From Pseudomonadota bacterium (GTDB lineage Bacteria > Pseudomonadota > Gammaproteobacteria > Burkholderiales > Gallionellaceae), in contig JAJYYO010000016.1 of NCBI GenBank assembly GCA_021800795.1, forward strand, positions 1-64,000: a stretch of 64,000 bases of DNA, given 5' to 3'. Positions 11,161-19,704 of the stretch are shown here, piece by piece. The notes under the pieces were generated by a model. The model had not been told where the DNA came from. It was given only the letters and a program-made list of their open reading frames with translations, and searched no databases. The position numbers and the translations under genes are program-made. Position 1 is the first letter of the stretch, and every line of letters begins with the position of its first letter.

Positions 11161-11176
11161 TACTAAGGAGCATAAA

Positions 11177-11503
11177 ATGAACCTCCACATAACCGGACAC
11201 CATCTGGAAATCACTCCGGCTATTCGCGACTATGCGACCGGCAAGTTCAGCAAAATCAAGCGTCATTTTGACAATGTCATCGACGTGAACATCATCCTTT
11301 CGGTTGAAAAGCTGAAACAAAAGGCCGAAGCCACGGTACACATCAGCGGTAAAAACGTGTTCGTTGAATGCGAGGATGAAAATCTGTATGCCGCAATTGA
11401 TGCGCTGGTAGACAAGCTGGACCGGCAGGTGCTCAAACACAAGGAAAAGCTGTCCGACAGACGCCACGATGAAACCGGTATCCAGGCTGCGGTAGAGGAA
11501 TAA
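11177..11503 (+). CDS. hpf: Ribosome hibernation promoting factor (rpoN-linked)
   Basis: 108 residues, short HPF type: MNLHITGHHLEITPAIRDYA, central strands VNIILSVEKLKQKAEATVHISG, and helix AIDALVDKLDRQVLKHKEKL. It promotes 100S ribosome dimers in stationary phase. 16 bp after rpoN with AAGGAG upstream of the ATG. A different family member is encoded at 292-675. A strong terminator follows at once, so hpf ends the rpoN transcript. Confidence 0.95.
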   Translation: MNLHITGHHLEITPAIRDYATGKFSKIKRHFDNVIDVNIILSVEKLKQKAEATVHISGKNVFVECEDENLYAAIDALVDKLDRQVLKHKEKLSDRRHDETGIQAAVEE

Positions 11504-11510
11504 AACCCCA

Positions 11511-11538
11511 GGGGCGGCAATATTGCCGCCCCTTGTTT
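11511..11538 (+). terminator. Rho-independent terminator after hpf
   Basis: A perfect 22-bp palindrome GGGGCGGCAATATTGCCGCCCC (11511-11532) is followed by TTGTTT. It separates rpoN-hpf from ptsN-hprK-rapZ, so the latter need read-through or their own promoter. Confidence 0.85.
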
Positions 11539-11553
11539 AAGGCATTATTTAAA

Positions 11554-12015
11554 ATGAACTTGATCAGTAAAATCCTCTCGCCCGACAATGTGCTGCTGGA
11601 TACCGAATCGACCAGCAAAAAACGCGTCTTTGAACGGGTGGGCCTGTTGTTCGAAAACCAGATGCAGATCGCTCGCAGCCAGGTATTTGACAGCCTGTTT
11701 GCCCGCGAAAAATTGGGCTCGACCGGCCTTGGGCAAGGCGTGGCGATTCCGCATGGCCGCATTCCAAAACTGCGCGATGCGACAGCGGCATTTGTCAAGA
11801 CGGCTCACCCGATTCCGTTCGATGCGCCGGATGGACAGCCTGTCACATTGATTTTTGTGTTGCTGGTGCCGGAGCTTGCCACCGATTTGCATCTGCAAAT
11901 TCTGGGTGAACTGGCGCAAATGTTCAGCGATGTCGACTTCCGTGAAAAACTGATCGCCTGCGATGACAGCGCCGGCATACACAGGCTTTTCTGCGAATGG
12001 AGCAACCCCGCATGA
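11554..12015 (+). CDS. ptsN: PTS IIA-like nitrogen-regulatory protein PtsN
   Basis: 153 residues from the ATG at 11554; an upstream TTG overlapping the terminator is unlikely. EIIA(Ntr) domain with the phosphorylated His in GVAIPHGRI and the strand PVTLIFVLLVPE. It receives phosphate from the nitrogen PTS and tunes potassium transport and stress responses. The stop codon overlaps the hprK start (ATGA). Confidence 0.95.
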   Translation: MNLISKILSPDNVLLDTESTSKKRVFERVGLLFENQMQIARSQVFDSLFAREKLGSTGLGQGVAIPHGRIPKLRDATAAFVKTAHPIPFDAPDGQPVTLIFVLLVPELATDLHLQILGELAQMFSDVDFREKLIACDDSAGIHRLFCEWSNPA

Positions 12016-12950
12016 GCCAGGTGAATATCCGGCAACTGTTTGAAGATAAACAGGCGCGGCTGGAACTCACCCGCGTGGCTGGAAACGATGGTATCGACCG
12101 CATCATAGACAGCGAGGTGGTGGAAGCCTCCAACCGCGAGATGGTCAGCCACCTGAGCCGGATACATCCGAGCTGGGTGCAGGTGCTGAGTGAAACCGAA
12201 CTCGCTTATCTGCGCAACCTGACGCTCGCCGAGCGTGAAAAAGTTTTTGAACAAATTGAACAAAACGGCACTGCCTGCCTGATCGTGGCGGGTTCTGCCC
12301 AAATTCCGCCGGAACTGATCAGTTTTGCCAATCGCTCCAGCATTCCGCTGTTCGCTTCCGCCAAAAACAGCGTTCACCTGATGTGGCTGATCCGCCATTA
12401 TCTGGCCAAGGAGCTGGCTGAAACCACGACGCGCCACGGCGTGCTTCTTGATGTGCTGGGCGTCGGCGTGATGATTACCGGGGAGAGTGCGGTCGGCAAG
12501 AGCGAGCTTGGACTGGAGCTCATCACACGCGGCAGCGGGCTGGTTGCGGATGATGTCGTCGAATTGAGCCGCATCTCGCCTGACACGCTGGAGGGATGCT
12601 GTCCTGAACTGTTGCGCGATTTCCTTGAGGTGCGAGGCCTGGGTATGCTGAATATACGCACCATGTTCGGTGAAACGGCGGTGCGGCGCAAAAAAAGTCT
12701 CAAACTCATCGTGTACCTGCATCGAACGCATGACGGTGATCTCTCACGAATGGAGCGACTGCCACTGGTAGCCACCCATCAGGAGATACTCGGGGTGAAA
12801 ATCAACACCGTGAATATTCCCGTGGTGGCGGGGCGCAACCTTGCGGTGCTGGTGGAAGCCGCTGCAAGAAACTTTGTGTTGCAGCAGCGCGGCATCAACA
12901 CCATGGAGGAATTCATCATTCGGCATGATCAAATGCTGCAAGGAGATTGA
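12012..12950 (+). CDS. hprK: HPr kinase/phosphorylase
   Basis: 312 residues from the ATG at 12012. N-terminal domain to about 130; catalytic domain with Walker [10 protein letters not shown] (about 154-162) and the family signature [17 protein letters not shown]. In proteobacteria it phosphorylates HPr/NPr on serine and couples the PTS to regulation. It overlaps ptsN by four bases and is one base from rapZ. Confidence 0.95.
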   Translation: MSQVNIRQLFEDKQARLELTRVAGNDGIDRIIDSEVVEASNREMVSHLSRIHPSWVQVLSETELAYLRNLTLAEREKVFEQIEQNGTACLIVAGSAQIPPELISFANRSSIPLFASAKNSVHLMWLIRHYLAKELAETTTRHGVLLDVLGVGVMITGESAVGKSELGLELITRGSGLVADDVVELSRISPDTLEGCCPELLRDFLEVRGLGMLNIRTMFGETAVRRKKSLKLIVYLHRTHDGDLSRMERLPLVATHQEILGVKINTVNIPVVAGRNLAVLVEAAARNFVLQQRGINTMEEFIIRHDQMLQGD

Positions 12951-12951
12951 G

Positions 12952-13788
12952 GTGCAACTCTTCCTGCTGAGCGGTCTGTCGGGTTCGGGCAAAAGCGTCG
13001 CACTCAAGGTGCTGGAGGACAGCGGGTTTTATTGCGTGGACAACCTGCCTGCCGAAATTTTGACCCGTTTAACGGATTATCTGCTGTCAGCAGGGTATGA
13101 CAGGATGGCAGTCAGCATAGACGTGCGCAGCGCCAACAGCTTGCAGCGTTTGCCGGAAATTTTATCGCAGTTAAATCAAAAAGACCTGACGGTACATGTG
13201 CTGTTCCTGGATGCCAAGACCGACACGCTGGTCAAGCGATTCTCGGAGACGCGCCGCATGCATCCCCTGAGCAACGGGGTGCGCACCCTGCCGGAATGTG
13301 TGCAGTACGAGCGGGAACTGCTCGACGAGATCAGCAATATCGGACATCATATCGACACCAGCGAGCTCAGGACCCATGCGCTCAGGGCCTGGATCAAACA
13401 ATTCATCACACTCGACGGGGCGCGGCTGACGCTGCTGTTCGAGTCATTCGGCTTCAAACAGGGCATTCCGCTGGATGCGGACTTTGTTTTCGATGTGCGC
13501 TGCCTGCCCAACCCTTATTACGAGCCGCAGTTGCGCCCACTCACCGGGCGCGATGCGCCTGTGATCGAGTTTCTGGAAGGCTCGCCGGCAGCACAGCAGA
13601 TGTACAGTGATATTCGCGGATTTGTAGAGCGCTGGCTGCCTCATTTTATTTCGGACAATCGCAGCTATTTGACTATCGCGATAGGTTGCACCGGGGGGCA
13701 GCACCGCTCGGTGTATCTCAGCGAAAAACTGGGCCAGCATTTCCAGCCGGAACATCAGGTCCTGTTGCGCCACCGCGAACTGTCCTGA
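12952..13788 (+). CDS. rapZ: RNase adapter protein RapZ
   Basis: 278 residues from a GTG at 12952-12954, one base after the hprK stop with AGGAG in range; longer readings would overlap hprK heavily. N-terminal P-loop GLSGSGKS, Walker-B-like VSIDVRS, C-terminal binding site [20 protein letters not shown] and the signature CTGGQHRSV. In enterobacteria RapZ senses glucosamine-6-phosphate and guides RNase E to GlmZ; whether that sRNA system exists here is unknown. Confidence 0.95.
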   Translation: MQLFLLSGLSGSGKSVALKVLEDSGFYCVDNLPAEILTRLTDYLLSAGYDRMAVSIDVRSANSLQRLPEILSQLNQKDLTVHVLFLDAKTDTLVKRFSETRRMHPLSNGVRTLPECVQYERELLDEISNIGHHIDTSELRTHALRAWIKQFITLDGARLTLLFESFGFKQGIPLDADFVFDVRCLPNPYYEPQLRPLTGRDAPVIEFLEGSPAAQQMYSDIRGFVERWLPHFISDNRSYLTIAIGCTGGQHRSVYLSEKLGQHFQPEHQVLLRHRELS

Positions 13789-13792
13789 AGCC

Positions 13793-14173
13793 ATGCCGAC
13801 AACCCTGCTCAGGCATATCAGGCCGGGAGACTGGCTGACGCTGGGTCTGGGCATTTTTTGCGTGGTGTTCATTACTTTCCGGCTGTGGACTGGCGAACAG
13901 GCCGACAAGGCGATCATACGCAGCGGCGGCAAGTTGTTCCGCGAAGTTCCGCTGTCACGCAATCAAACCATCGCCGTTCCCGGTCCGCTGGGCGTCAGTA
14001 TGATTGCCATTGAAAACCGCCGTGTGCGCATCGCCTCCGACCCCAGCCCGCGCCAATACTGCGTGCGACAGGGATGGCTGCAACAGGCAGGCGAAATCGC
14101 ACTGTGTTTGCCTAATCAGGTCAGCGTCGAGCTGGTCGGCAGCCATAAACGTTATGACAGTTTGAACTATTAG
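13793..14173 (+). CDS. NusG domain II-containing protein
   Basis: 126 residues. One N-terminal membrane helix (DWLTLGLGIFCVVFITFRLW), then a small beta domain of the NusG_II type with the strand VPGPLGVSMIAIENRRVRIASD and a Cys motif YCVRQGWLQQAGEIALCLPN. Proteins of this kind are typically next to a Gx transporter, as here, and may be extracytoplasmic. The molecular function is not known to me. Confidence 0.8.
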   Translation: MPTTLLRHIRPGDWLTLGLGIFCVVFITFRLWTGEQADKAIIRSGGKLFREVPLSRNQTIAVPGPLGVSMIAIENRRVRIASDPSPRQYCVRQGWLQQAGEIALCLPNQVSVELVGSHKRYDSLNY

Positions 14174-14179
14174 GAGTGG

Positions 14180-14282
14180 GGATTGAGGATTGAGGATCTA
14201 GTAAAACCAAATTCGCATACTCTGACCTGCATTAGCCGGGAAGGGGTTGACTTACCTCAATCCTCGATCCTCAATCCTCAAT
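14180..14282. repeat. Inverted pair of 7-bp tandem repeats at the 5' end of the Gx transporter gene
   Basis: GATTGAG repeats with a 7-bp period at about 14181-14197 and four CCTCAAT-type units at 14255-14282 (one has CCTCGAT). The two blocks are reverse complements and could form a hairpin around the proposed TTG start. Because the period is not a multiple of three only by 1, copy-number changes would shift any frame read through them. Confidence 0.75.
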
Positions 14283-14812
14283 CCTCTCAGGATACTCACT
14301 CCTCGATCCTGCTTCACACCACCGCCGAAGACCATCATATCGCACGCATGGCGGCGGTGGCGCTGGGCCTGACCCTGCTGGAGGGCGCGATTCCATCGCC
14401 CCTGCCGGGCGTAAAACCCGGACTTGCCAACATCGTCACGCTGATCGTGCTGGCACGCTACGGCTGGCGCGCCGCCGCCTGGGTGTCGTTGCTCAGGGTA
14501 TTCGCCGGCAGCCTGTTGTTCGGCAATTTTTTGACGCCGGGATTTTTTCTCAGTCTTTCTGGCGCCCTGCTCAGCCTGCTGGTGCTGGCTCTCGCGCAAC
14601 ATCTGCCGCGCCGCTGGTTTGGCCCGGTCAGCCACAGCATTTATGCAGCCTTCGCGCATATCACCGGACAGATGCTGGTGGTGTATCTGTGGCTGATCCC
14701 ACAGGCGGGCATCGCCTACCTGATACCGATTTTTGCTGCCGCCGCACTGGTGTTCGGCACGGTGAACGGTCTGGTCGCCGCGCGTTTCATGGATAATGCG
14801 GAAACTAAATAA
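14183..14812 (+). CDS. Gx transporter family protein (Hpre_diP_synt_I-like)
   Basis: Up to 209 residues. The conserved part starts near residue 42 (HTTAEDHHIARMAAVALGLTLLEG) and has about five membrane helices with the signature PSPLPGVKPGLANIVTLIVLARYGWRAA. The family was once called heptaprenyl diphosphate synthase component I and resembles S components of ECF transporters; substrate unknown. The TTG at 14183 has AGGAG upstream but translates the heptamer repeats; the first in-frame ATG at 14348 is inside the conserved region, so the true start is uncertain. Likely functions with the NusG-II protein just upstream. Confidence 0.8.
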   Translation: MRIEDLVKPNSHTLTCISREGVDLPQSSILNPQSSQDTHSSILLHTTAEDHHIARMAAVALGLTLLEGAIPSPLPGVKPGLANIVTLIVLARYGWRAAAWVSLLRVFAGSLLFGNFLTPGFFLSLSGALLSLLVLALAQHLPRRWFGPVSHSIYAAFAHITGQMLVVYLWLIPQAGIAYLIPIFAAAALVFGTVNGLVAARFMDNAETK

Positions 14813-14830
14813 TCTGGAGTTCTGTATCTC

Positions 14831-15448
14831 GTGAAAACCATTACGATTGCCTTTACCGGCGCATCCGGCATGCCCTATGGCATGCGTCTGCTCGAATGCC
14901 TGCTGCAAAGCGGGCAGCGCGTGCATCTGGTGTATTCGCAGGCGGCGCAGATTGTTGCAAAGCAGGAAATGAACCTGGTGTTGCCCAGCCGTCCGCAGGA
15001 TGCCGAGCGCGATTTGAAAGCGCGCCTGGGGCAATTCAGCGGCGAGCTTCATGTGTTCGGCAGGGATGACTGGTATGCGCCGATGGCATCGGGATCGAAT
15101 CCGGGCGACGCGATGGTGATCTGCCCCTGCACCATGGGTACGCTGGCCAAGGTCGCCGCAGGCATCAGCGACGACCTGATTGCCAGAGCTGCGGACGTGA
15201 TGCTCAAAGAAAAACGCACGCTGATACTGGCACCGCGCGAGATGCCATTTTCGGAGATTCATCTGGAAAACATGCTCAGGCTGGCCCGTGCCGGTGCGGT
15301 AATCATGCCGCCCAATCCGGGTTTTTACTATCAGCCTGCCAGCGTGCAGGATCTGGTGGATTTCGTGGTCGCGCGCATGCTGGATCATCTGAGAGTGGAA
15401 AATGCGCTGATGCCAAGATGGGGAGAGAATCGGGCTACTGGCGAATAG
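14831..15448 (+). CDS. ubiX: Flavin prenyltransferase UbiX
   Basis: 205 residues from a GTG at 14831. Flavoprotein fold with TGASGMPYGMRLLE at the N-terminus, the motif PMASGSNPGDAMVICPCTMGTLA and the C-terminal APREMPFSEIHLENMLRLARAG. It makes prenylated FMN, the cofactor of the UbiD decarboxylase in ubiquinone synthesis. Last gene of the plus-strand run; the convergent aminopeptidase gene ends 100 bp away. Confidence 0.95.
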   Translation: MKTITIAFTGASGMPYGMRLLECLLQSGQRVHLVYSQAAQIVAKQEMNLVLPSRPQDAERDLKARLGQFSGELHVFGRDDWYAPMASGSNPGDAMVICPCTMGTLAKVAAGISDDLIARAADVMLKEKRTLILAPREMPFSEIHLENMLRLARAGAVIMPPNPGFYYQPASVQDLVDFVVARMLDHLRVENALMPRWGENRATGE

Positions 15449-15547
15449 CGCTGATATTCAATTGATCCGGCGCGATACGTATTTCCGGTAACCGCTTCGT
15501 GTCTGGCAATTGAAAAGTGGCTGCTGTGCAGGGAGGGGATGCCGCTT

Positions 15548-16852
15548 TCAGCTGCCGAAAGCCGCCGTCAGGGCAGCAATCATGCAGGCGTGGTCATAGA
15601 CCCCCGCGCTCTCGCGTGCGCTGTGCATCGCCCACATCGGCGAGCCGACATCCACACTGGCAACGCCCAGCTGTGCCGCCACCATGGGACCAATGGTGCT
15701 GCCGCAGCCCAGGTCGCTGCGATGGGCATACTGCTGATACGGCACCCCGGCCTGCTCACAAAATCCCATGAATAGGGCCGCAGACGCTGCATTGGTTGCG
15801 TAGCGCTGGTTCACGTTGGTCTTGATGACCGGTCCGCCGTTTACCCTCACTTTGTGGCCAGGCTCATAGGCGGCCGGAAAATTCGGATTGTAAGCATGCG
15901 CCATGTCGGCGCTGATAAAGAAGCTCTTCGCCATGGCACGGCGTCTGTCCTCCTCGTCCAGTGCCGCCTGAAAGCTGATGCGGTTCAGCACGTCGCTGAT
16001 GAAACTGCCGCCGGCACCGGTGGCGCTCTCGCTGCCGACCTCTTCGTGATCGAAAAAGGCCGCCACACAGGTTGCCGCCGGCCGCTCAGTCGCGATCAGC
16101 GCAGTAAGCGCCGCATGGCAGGATGCCAGATTGTCCAGCTGGCTGTCCGCGATAAATTCCTCGTTTGCGCCCCACAAACAGCCCTTCTGCACGTCATAGA
16201 CCGCCAGCTCAAAGCTCAGCAGGTCTGACGCTTCTGCCTGCGCGGCATCGGCCAGCAACCGGCGCAACGAGGCTTCCGCGTCTTCTCCTTCGGCAAGCTG
16301 CCCTAAGGTCAGCGGCAGTTCCGTCTGCTTGTTGAGCTTCAGACCCTGTTCATTGACCTCCCGGTTCATGTGGATCGCAAGGTTGGGCAGCCGCGCCAGC
16401 GGTCGGTCGAAACAGATCAGCCGCGTTTCCTGACACGCTGCTGTACGCATTACCACGCGCCCTGCCAGACTCAAGTCACGGTCTGTGAATGTGGCCAGTA
16501 TAGGCCCGCCATACACTTCAACGGCAAGGCGCGAGAGGCCATCACCGGATATGCCCGCCTTTGGCTTGAGCCTTAATCCCGGGGAATCGGTATGGGCGCC
16601 GACCATGCGGAAACCGGTTTCCGTCATCGGCCGACTGCCCAGCGTGAATGCAATCATTGACGCGCCGCCGCGCACTGTGTAATAGCGCCCGCTAGGCTCA
16701 AGTTGCCAGCGCTCGCCCTCGTCAAGCCGGGTAAACCCCGTTGCCAGCAGGCGCGCCTCGGCGCTCGCCACTGCATGCCATGGGCTGGGACTGGCGTCGA
16801 TGAAGTCAATCAGTTCACGGGCGGAGGTTCGGGATCGGGTAATCTCAGGCAT
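15548..16852 (-). CDS. apeB: M18-family aminopeptidase
   Basis: 434 residues from the ATG at 16850-16852. Dinuclear zinc peptidase: GAHTDSPGLRLKPK (metal His and Asp), FFDHEEVGSESATGAGG (catalytic Glu pair), ISADMAHAYNPNF, and the terminal HSARESAG with the last metal His. It removes acidic or neutral N-terminal residues in the cytoplasm. Monocistronic between ubiX and cimA. Confidence 0.93.
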   Translation of the reverse strand: MPEITRSRTSARELIDFIDASPSPWHAVASAEARLLATGFTRLDEGERWQLEPSGRYYTVRGGASMIAFTLGSRPMTETGFRMVGAHTDSPGLRLKPKAGISGDGLSRLAVEVYGGPILATFTDRDLSLAGRVVMRTAACQETRLICFDRPLARLPNLAIHMNREVNEQGLKLNKQTELPLTLGQLAEGEDAEASLRRLLADAAQAEASDLLSFELAVYDVQKGCLWGANEEFIADSQLDNLASCHAALTALIATERPAATCVAAFFDHEEVGSESATGAGGSFISDVLNRISFQAALDEEDRRRAMAKSFFISADMAHAYNPNFPAAYEPGHKVRVNGGPVIKTNVNQRYATNAASAALFMGFCEQAGVPYQQYAHRSDLGCGSTIGPMVAAQLGVASVDVGSPMWAMHSARESAGVYDHACMIAALTAAFGS

Positions 16853-16972
16853 GGCGAATACAGTAAAAGTGAATGGATGAGGAAGTATACAAGATGCGCC
16901 GCACCTGCCGCGCAACTACTTCGAGCGGTCTGCGAACCTGATGTTCGTCATGAGTGTCGGGCGGGAAAGGGC

Positions 16973-18541
16973 TCAGGCCGCGGGCGGTTGCAGTTTCAGC
17001 AACGCATATTCCAGGCTGTCGGAGAGCGCAAGCCAACTGGCGTCGATGATGTTGGTGCTGGCGCCGACGGTGGTCCAGACCAGGCCGCCGCCCTGGAAGG
17101 TGATCAGCACGCGGATCTGCGCGGAAGTGCCTTTTGCGCTGTCCAGAATGCGCACCTTGTAGTCGGTCAGGCGCACCGTCTTGAGCACGGGGTAGACGCC
17201 TTCCAGCGCACTCCGCAGGGCGCCGGCCAGGGCATTGACCGGCCCGTTGCCCTCAGCCGCGACAAATTTCACACTGCCGTCCACCCTGACTTTAACCGTC
17301 GCTTCGGAGAGCAATCCACGGCTCTGGCGTCGCTCGGTAATCACAAAATAATCGATCAGTTCGAACGGCTGCACGTAGTCTGCACGCAACCGATGCAGCA
17401 TCAGTTCCACGCTGGCTTCGGCCGCTTCAAAGGTAAAACCTTCATGTTCCAGATGTTTGATGCGGTTCAGCACACGCTGGGCATCTTCGTTGTTCAGATT
17501 GATGCCCAGCGCCTTGGCGTGGAACAGGATATTGCCTCGCCCGGATAGTTCCGAGACCACCGAGCGCATCTGATTGCCGACCAGCGCAGGGTCGATGTGC
17601 TGATAGGTGTCGGCGGCTTTCATCATCGCGGCGACATGAATGCCGCCCTTATGCGCGAAGGCGCTGTAGCCGATGTAGGGCGCATGGTTGTAGTGTTTGA
17701 GGTTGACGACTTCCGCGACATAGTGGGCGAGCGCAGTCAGTTCCCGCAACTGTGCGGCCGTCACCACCGTCTTGCCCATTTTGAGTTGCAGATTGGGGAT
17801 GATGGTGGTCAGATTGGCATTGCCGACGCGCTCTCCATAGCCGTTGATGGTGCCCTGTACCTGGGTGCAGCCGCCGCGCACGGCGGACAAGGTATTGGAA
17901 ACGCCGCAGCCGCTGTCATTGTGGCAATGCACGCCCAGCGGCGTGCTGATATGCTTTTTTACTTCACGGACGATTTCTTCGACTTCCCAGGGCAGCTTGC
18001 CGCCGTTGGTTTCACACAGCACCAGCCAGTCAGCGCCCGCATCGGAAGCCGCCTTCAGGGTCGCCAGCGCATAATCGCGATTGGCCAGAAAGCCGTCGAA
18101 AAAATGCTCCGCATCGAATACCACTTCGCGACCATGCAATTTCATGTAGGCGACGCTGTCCGAGATCATCGCCAGGTTCTCTTCCAGGCTGGCTGCAAGC
18201 ACCATTTTGACGTGGTAATCAGAGCTCTTGCCCACCATGGTGACGACGGGCGTTGCGGCTTCAAGCAGCGCCTGCAGGTTGGTGTCCTGCTCACAGGTCA
18301 GTTTCTTCTGGCGTGTTCTGCCGAAAGCGGCCAGCTTGGCCTGACCCAGATCAAGTTTGGCGGCGCGTGCGAAAAACTCGGCATCCTTGGGGTTGGAGCC
18401 CGGCCAGCCGCCTTCGATGTAGTGGAAACCGAAATCCGCCAGACGTTTTGCGATGGCGAGCTTGTCGTCAACCGACAGCGAAATGTCTTCGCGCTGCGTA
18501 CCGTCGCGCAAGGTGGTGTCATAGAGAAAAACCTGGTTCAT
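16973..18541 (-). CDS. cimA: (R)-citramalate synthase CimA
   Basis: 522 residues from the ATG at 18539-18541. HMGL-like TIM barrel starts FLYDTTLRDGTQREDISLS with the metal-binding Asp; GVHCHNDSGCGVSNTLSAV holds the metal His pair; a C-terminal LeuA_dimer domain (about 400-515) confers isoleucine feedback. It condenses pyruvate and acetyl-CoA to citramalate, a threonine-independent route to isoleucine common in autotrophs. IlvD for later steps is at 60.5 kb. A 2-isopropylmalate or homocitrate synthase is less likely given the N-terminal motif and length. Confidence 0.9.
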   Translation of the reverse strand: MNQVFLYDTTLRDGTQREDISLSVDDKLAIAKRLADFGFHYIEGGWPGSNPKDAEFFARAAKLDLGQAKLAAFGRTRQKKLTCEQDTNLQALLEAATPVVTMVGKSSDYHVKMVLAASLEENLAMISDSVAYMKLHGREVVFDAEHFFDGFLANRDYALATLKAASDAGADWLVLCETNGGKLPWEVEEIVREVKKHISTPLGVHCHNDSGCGVSNTLSAVRGGCTQVQGTINGYGERVGNANLTTIIPNLQLKMGKTVVTAAQLRELTALAHYVAEVVNLKHYNHAPYIGYSAFAHKGGIHVAAMMKAADTYQHIDPALVGNQMRSVVSELSGRGNILFHAKALGINLNNEDAQRVLNRIKHLEHEGFTFEAAEASVELMLHRLRADYVQPFELIDYFVITERRQSRGLLSEATVKVRVDGSVKFVAAEGNGPVNALAGALRSALEGVYPVLKTVRLTDYKVRILDSAKGTSAQIRVLITFQGGGLVWTTVGASTNIIDASWLALSDSLEYALLKLQPPAA

Positions 18542-18660
18542 GGTATCGGCGATAAGTAATTTCTGGAAATGATTTGATATCCGAAAATATCCCACACTGG
18601 GGCTTGGCGTCTGCCGCGCAGTAATGATAACTCAACTGACAAAGTCATATTACCTCAGGC

Positions 18661-18690
18661 AGCAAACAAGCGGGGCTGCGCAACAAGCCA
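18661..18690 (+). repeat. Fragment of the 180-250-bp dispersed repeat
   Basis: GCAAACAAGCGGGGCTGCGC here matches the core of the repeat copies at 19520-19694, 21746-21990, 44229-44403 and 46228-46470. Only this ~25-bp piece remains, upstream of cimA. Confidence 0.65.
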
Positions 18691-18728
18691 GTTGAAAGTT
18701 CCATACAGTATCGTGCAGGAAGTACTCG

Positions 18729-18763
18729 ATTGCCTTATCGCGGTTTTTGAGGACGAGTGACGA
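18729..18763 (+). repeat. 35-bp direct repeat, left copy, flanking higBA
   Basis: ATTGCCTTATCGCGGTTTTT-type sequence that recurs at 19482-19516 with about four mismatches. The toxin-antitoxin genes lie exactly between the two copies. Confidence 0.75.
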
Positions 18764-18781
18764 AAGCAGGATAACGACGTA

Positions 18782-19135
18782 TCAAGACCTGAGTATAGAC
18801 TCTTCGGTACCGAGAACTTCGCGCAACACTTCCGGATGCATCTCGGCTACGCGCAACAGCGTTTTTGCGGCGCCGGAAGGCTGGCGTCGCCCCTGTTCCC
18901 ATTCCTGTAGCGTGCGCAACGACACCCCCAGCAGACGAGCGAACTGTACTTGCGAAAGTCTGGAAATGACACGGGCCTTAGCCACAGGCGATTCAATCAC
19001 ACGACCATCGCGCGTCACCACTGAGACACGCCCTATTTTCCCGGCCTTCAATTCGTTGATTGATTCAAGCAGTTCAGCGTTCAGGTCACGCTGCGCATCG
19101 CGTGCAAGCAATTCGGTTTCAGATAATTTCGGCAT
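18782..19135 (-). CDS. higA: HigA-like antitoxin (XRE helix-turn-helix)
   Basis: 117 residues from the ATG at 19133-19135. The N-terminal part probably binds the toxin; a Cro/C1-type helix-turn-helix LSQVQFARLLGVSLRTLQEWEQG follows at about 62-85. It would repress its own promoter and neutralise the upstream toxin. The start lies 17 bp inside the toxin gene. Toxin-first order is typical of higBA modules. Confidence 0.85.
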   Translation of the reverse strand: MPKLSETELLARDAQRDLNAELLESINELKAGKIGRVSVVTRDGRVIESPVAKARVISRLSQVQFARLLGVSLRTLQEWEQGRRQPSGAAKTLLRVAEMHPEVLREVLGTEESILRS

Positions 19136-19442
19136 GATCGGCAATTTCCCGCAAAGCATTTAAAGTGGAAGCGGCGATATTCTCTCGCGCGCTCTTGGCA
19201 TACACGGTCAGTAACCATATTCGCCCAAGCGCATCCTGCAAGTAGTACAGGATGCGCACACCGCCGCGCTTACCCATACCCGCACGCGCCCAGCGCATTT
19301 TGCGAACTCCCCTTGTGCCGGGAACCACATCGCCAAGAGCAGGATCCATGGTCAGTGCCATTTGCAAATCAGTCAACTCTGTATCGCTGAGATAATCGGC
19401 AACATAACGTGTAAAAGCAGGCAGTTCGATGAACGTGCACAT
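19119..19442 (-). CDS. higB: RelE/ParE-family toxin (HigB-like)
   Basis: 107 residues from the ATG at 19440-19442. The C-terminal half has the RelE-type strand pattern GGVRILYYLQDALGRIWLLTVYAKS. Such toxins are ribosome-dependent mRNA interferases. It overlaps the antitoxin gene. The pair is bracketed by 35-bp direct repeats and sits beside a retron, in a small accessory region between cimA and cobT. Confidence 0.85.
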   Translation of the reverse strand: MCTFIELPAFTRYVADYLSDTELTDLQMALTMDPALGDVVPGTRGVRKMRWARAGMGKRGGVRILYYLQDALGRIWLLTVYAKSARENIAASTLNALREIADHAEII

Positions 19443-19481
19443 ACCGCGCATTATACGTCTTTGACGTATTAAAACAACTAT

Positions 19482-19516
19482 ATTGCCTTATCGCAGTTTT
19501 CGAGGACGTGTGACGA
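19482..19516 (+). repeat. 35-bp direct repeat, right copy, flanking higBA
   Basis: Matches 18729-18763 with about four mismatches. It runs straight into dispersed repeat copy A, suggesting that the left copy is the remnant of a larger duplicated block. Confidence 0.75.
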
Positions 19517-19519
19517 GCT

Positions 19520-19694
19520 ATGCCGGTGGCAGACCGGCGGCTGGTTACCTTTGGCTTCGTGCAATTTGCATTTTCGTCTACGCCGAAACTTCGTTTTCTT
19601 GTCTTGCCAAGAAAGGTAACCGAAAGAAATCGCCCCCGGTTTGCCGCGCCTTTGGCGTACCCTCGATAGTCACAAACAAGCGGGGCTGCGCAAC
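19520..19694 (+). repeat. Dispersed GC-rich repeat, copy A (left of retron)
   Basis: Contains a GCCGGTGGCAGACCGGCGGC hairpin, the inverted pair GGTTACCTTT...AAAGGTAACC (19533-19542 and 19613-19622), and the core CCGGTTTGCCGCGCC...CTCGATAGTCACAAACAAGC. The other end of the retron carries copy B in opposite orientation (21746-21990). No protein is encoded. Confidence 0.75.
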
Positions 19695-19704
19695 CATATC
19701 GCAG

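Noticed and set aside
11533-11553. TTG start for PtsN
   Set aside because: It lies in the T run of the hpf terminator; the ATG at 11554 fits family length.
14255-14282. Possible CRISPR-like repeat array
   Set aside because: Units are contiguous 7-mers without spacers and no cas genes are present.
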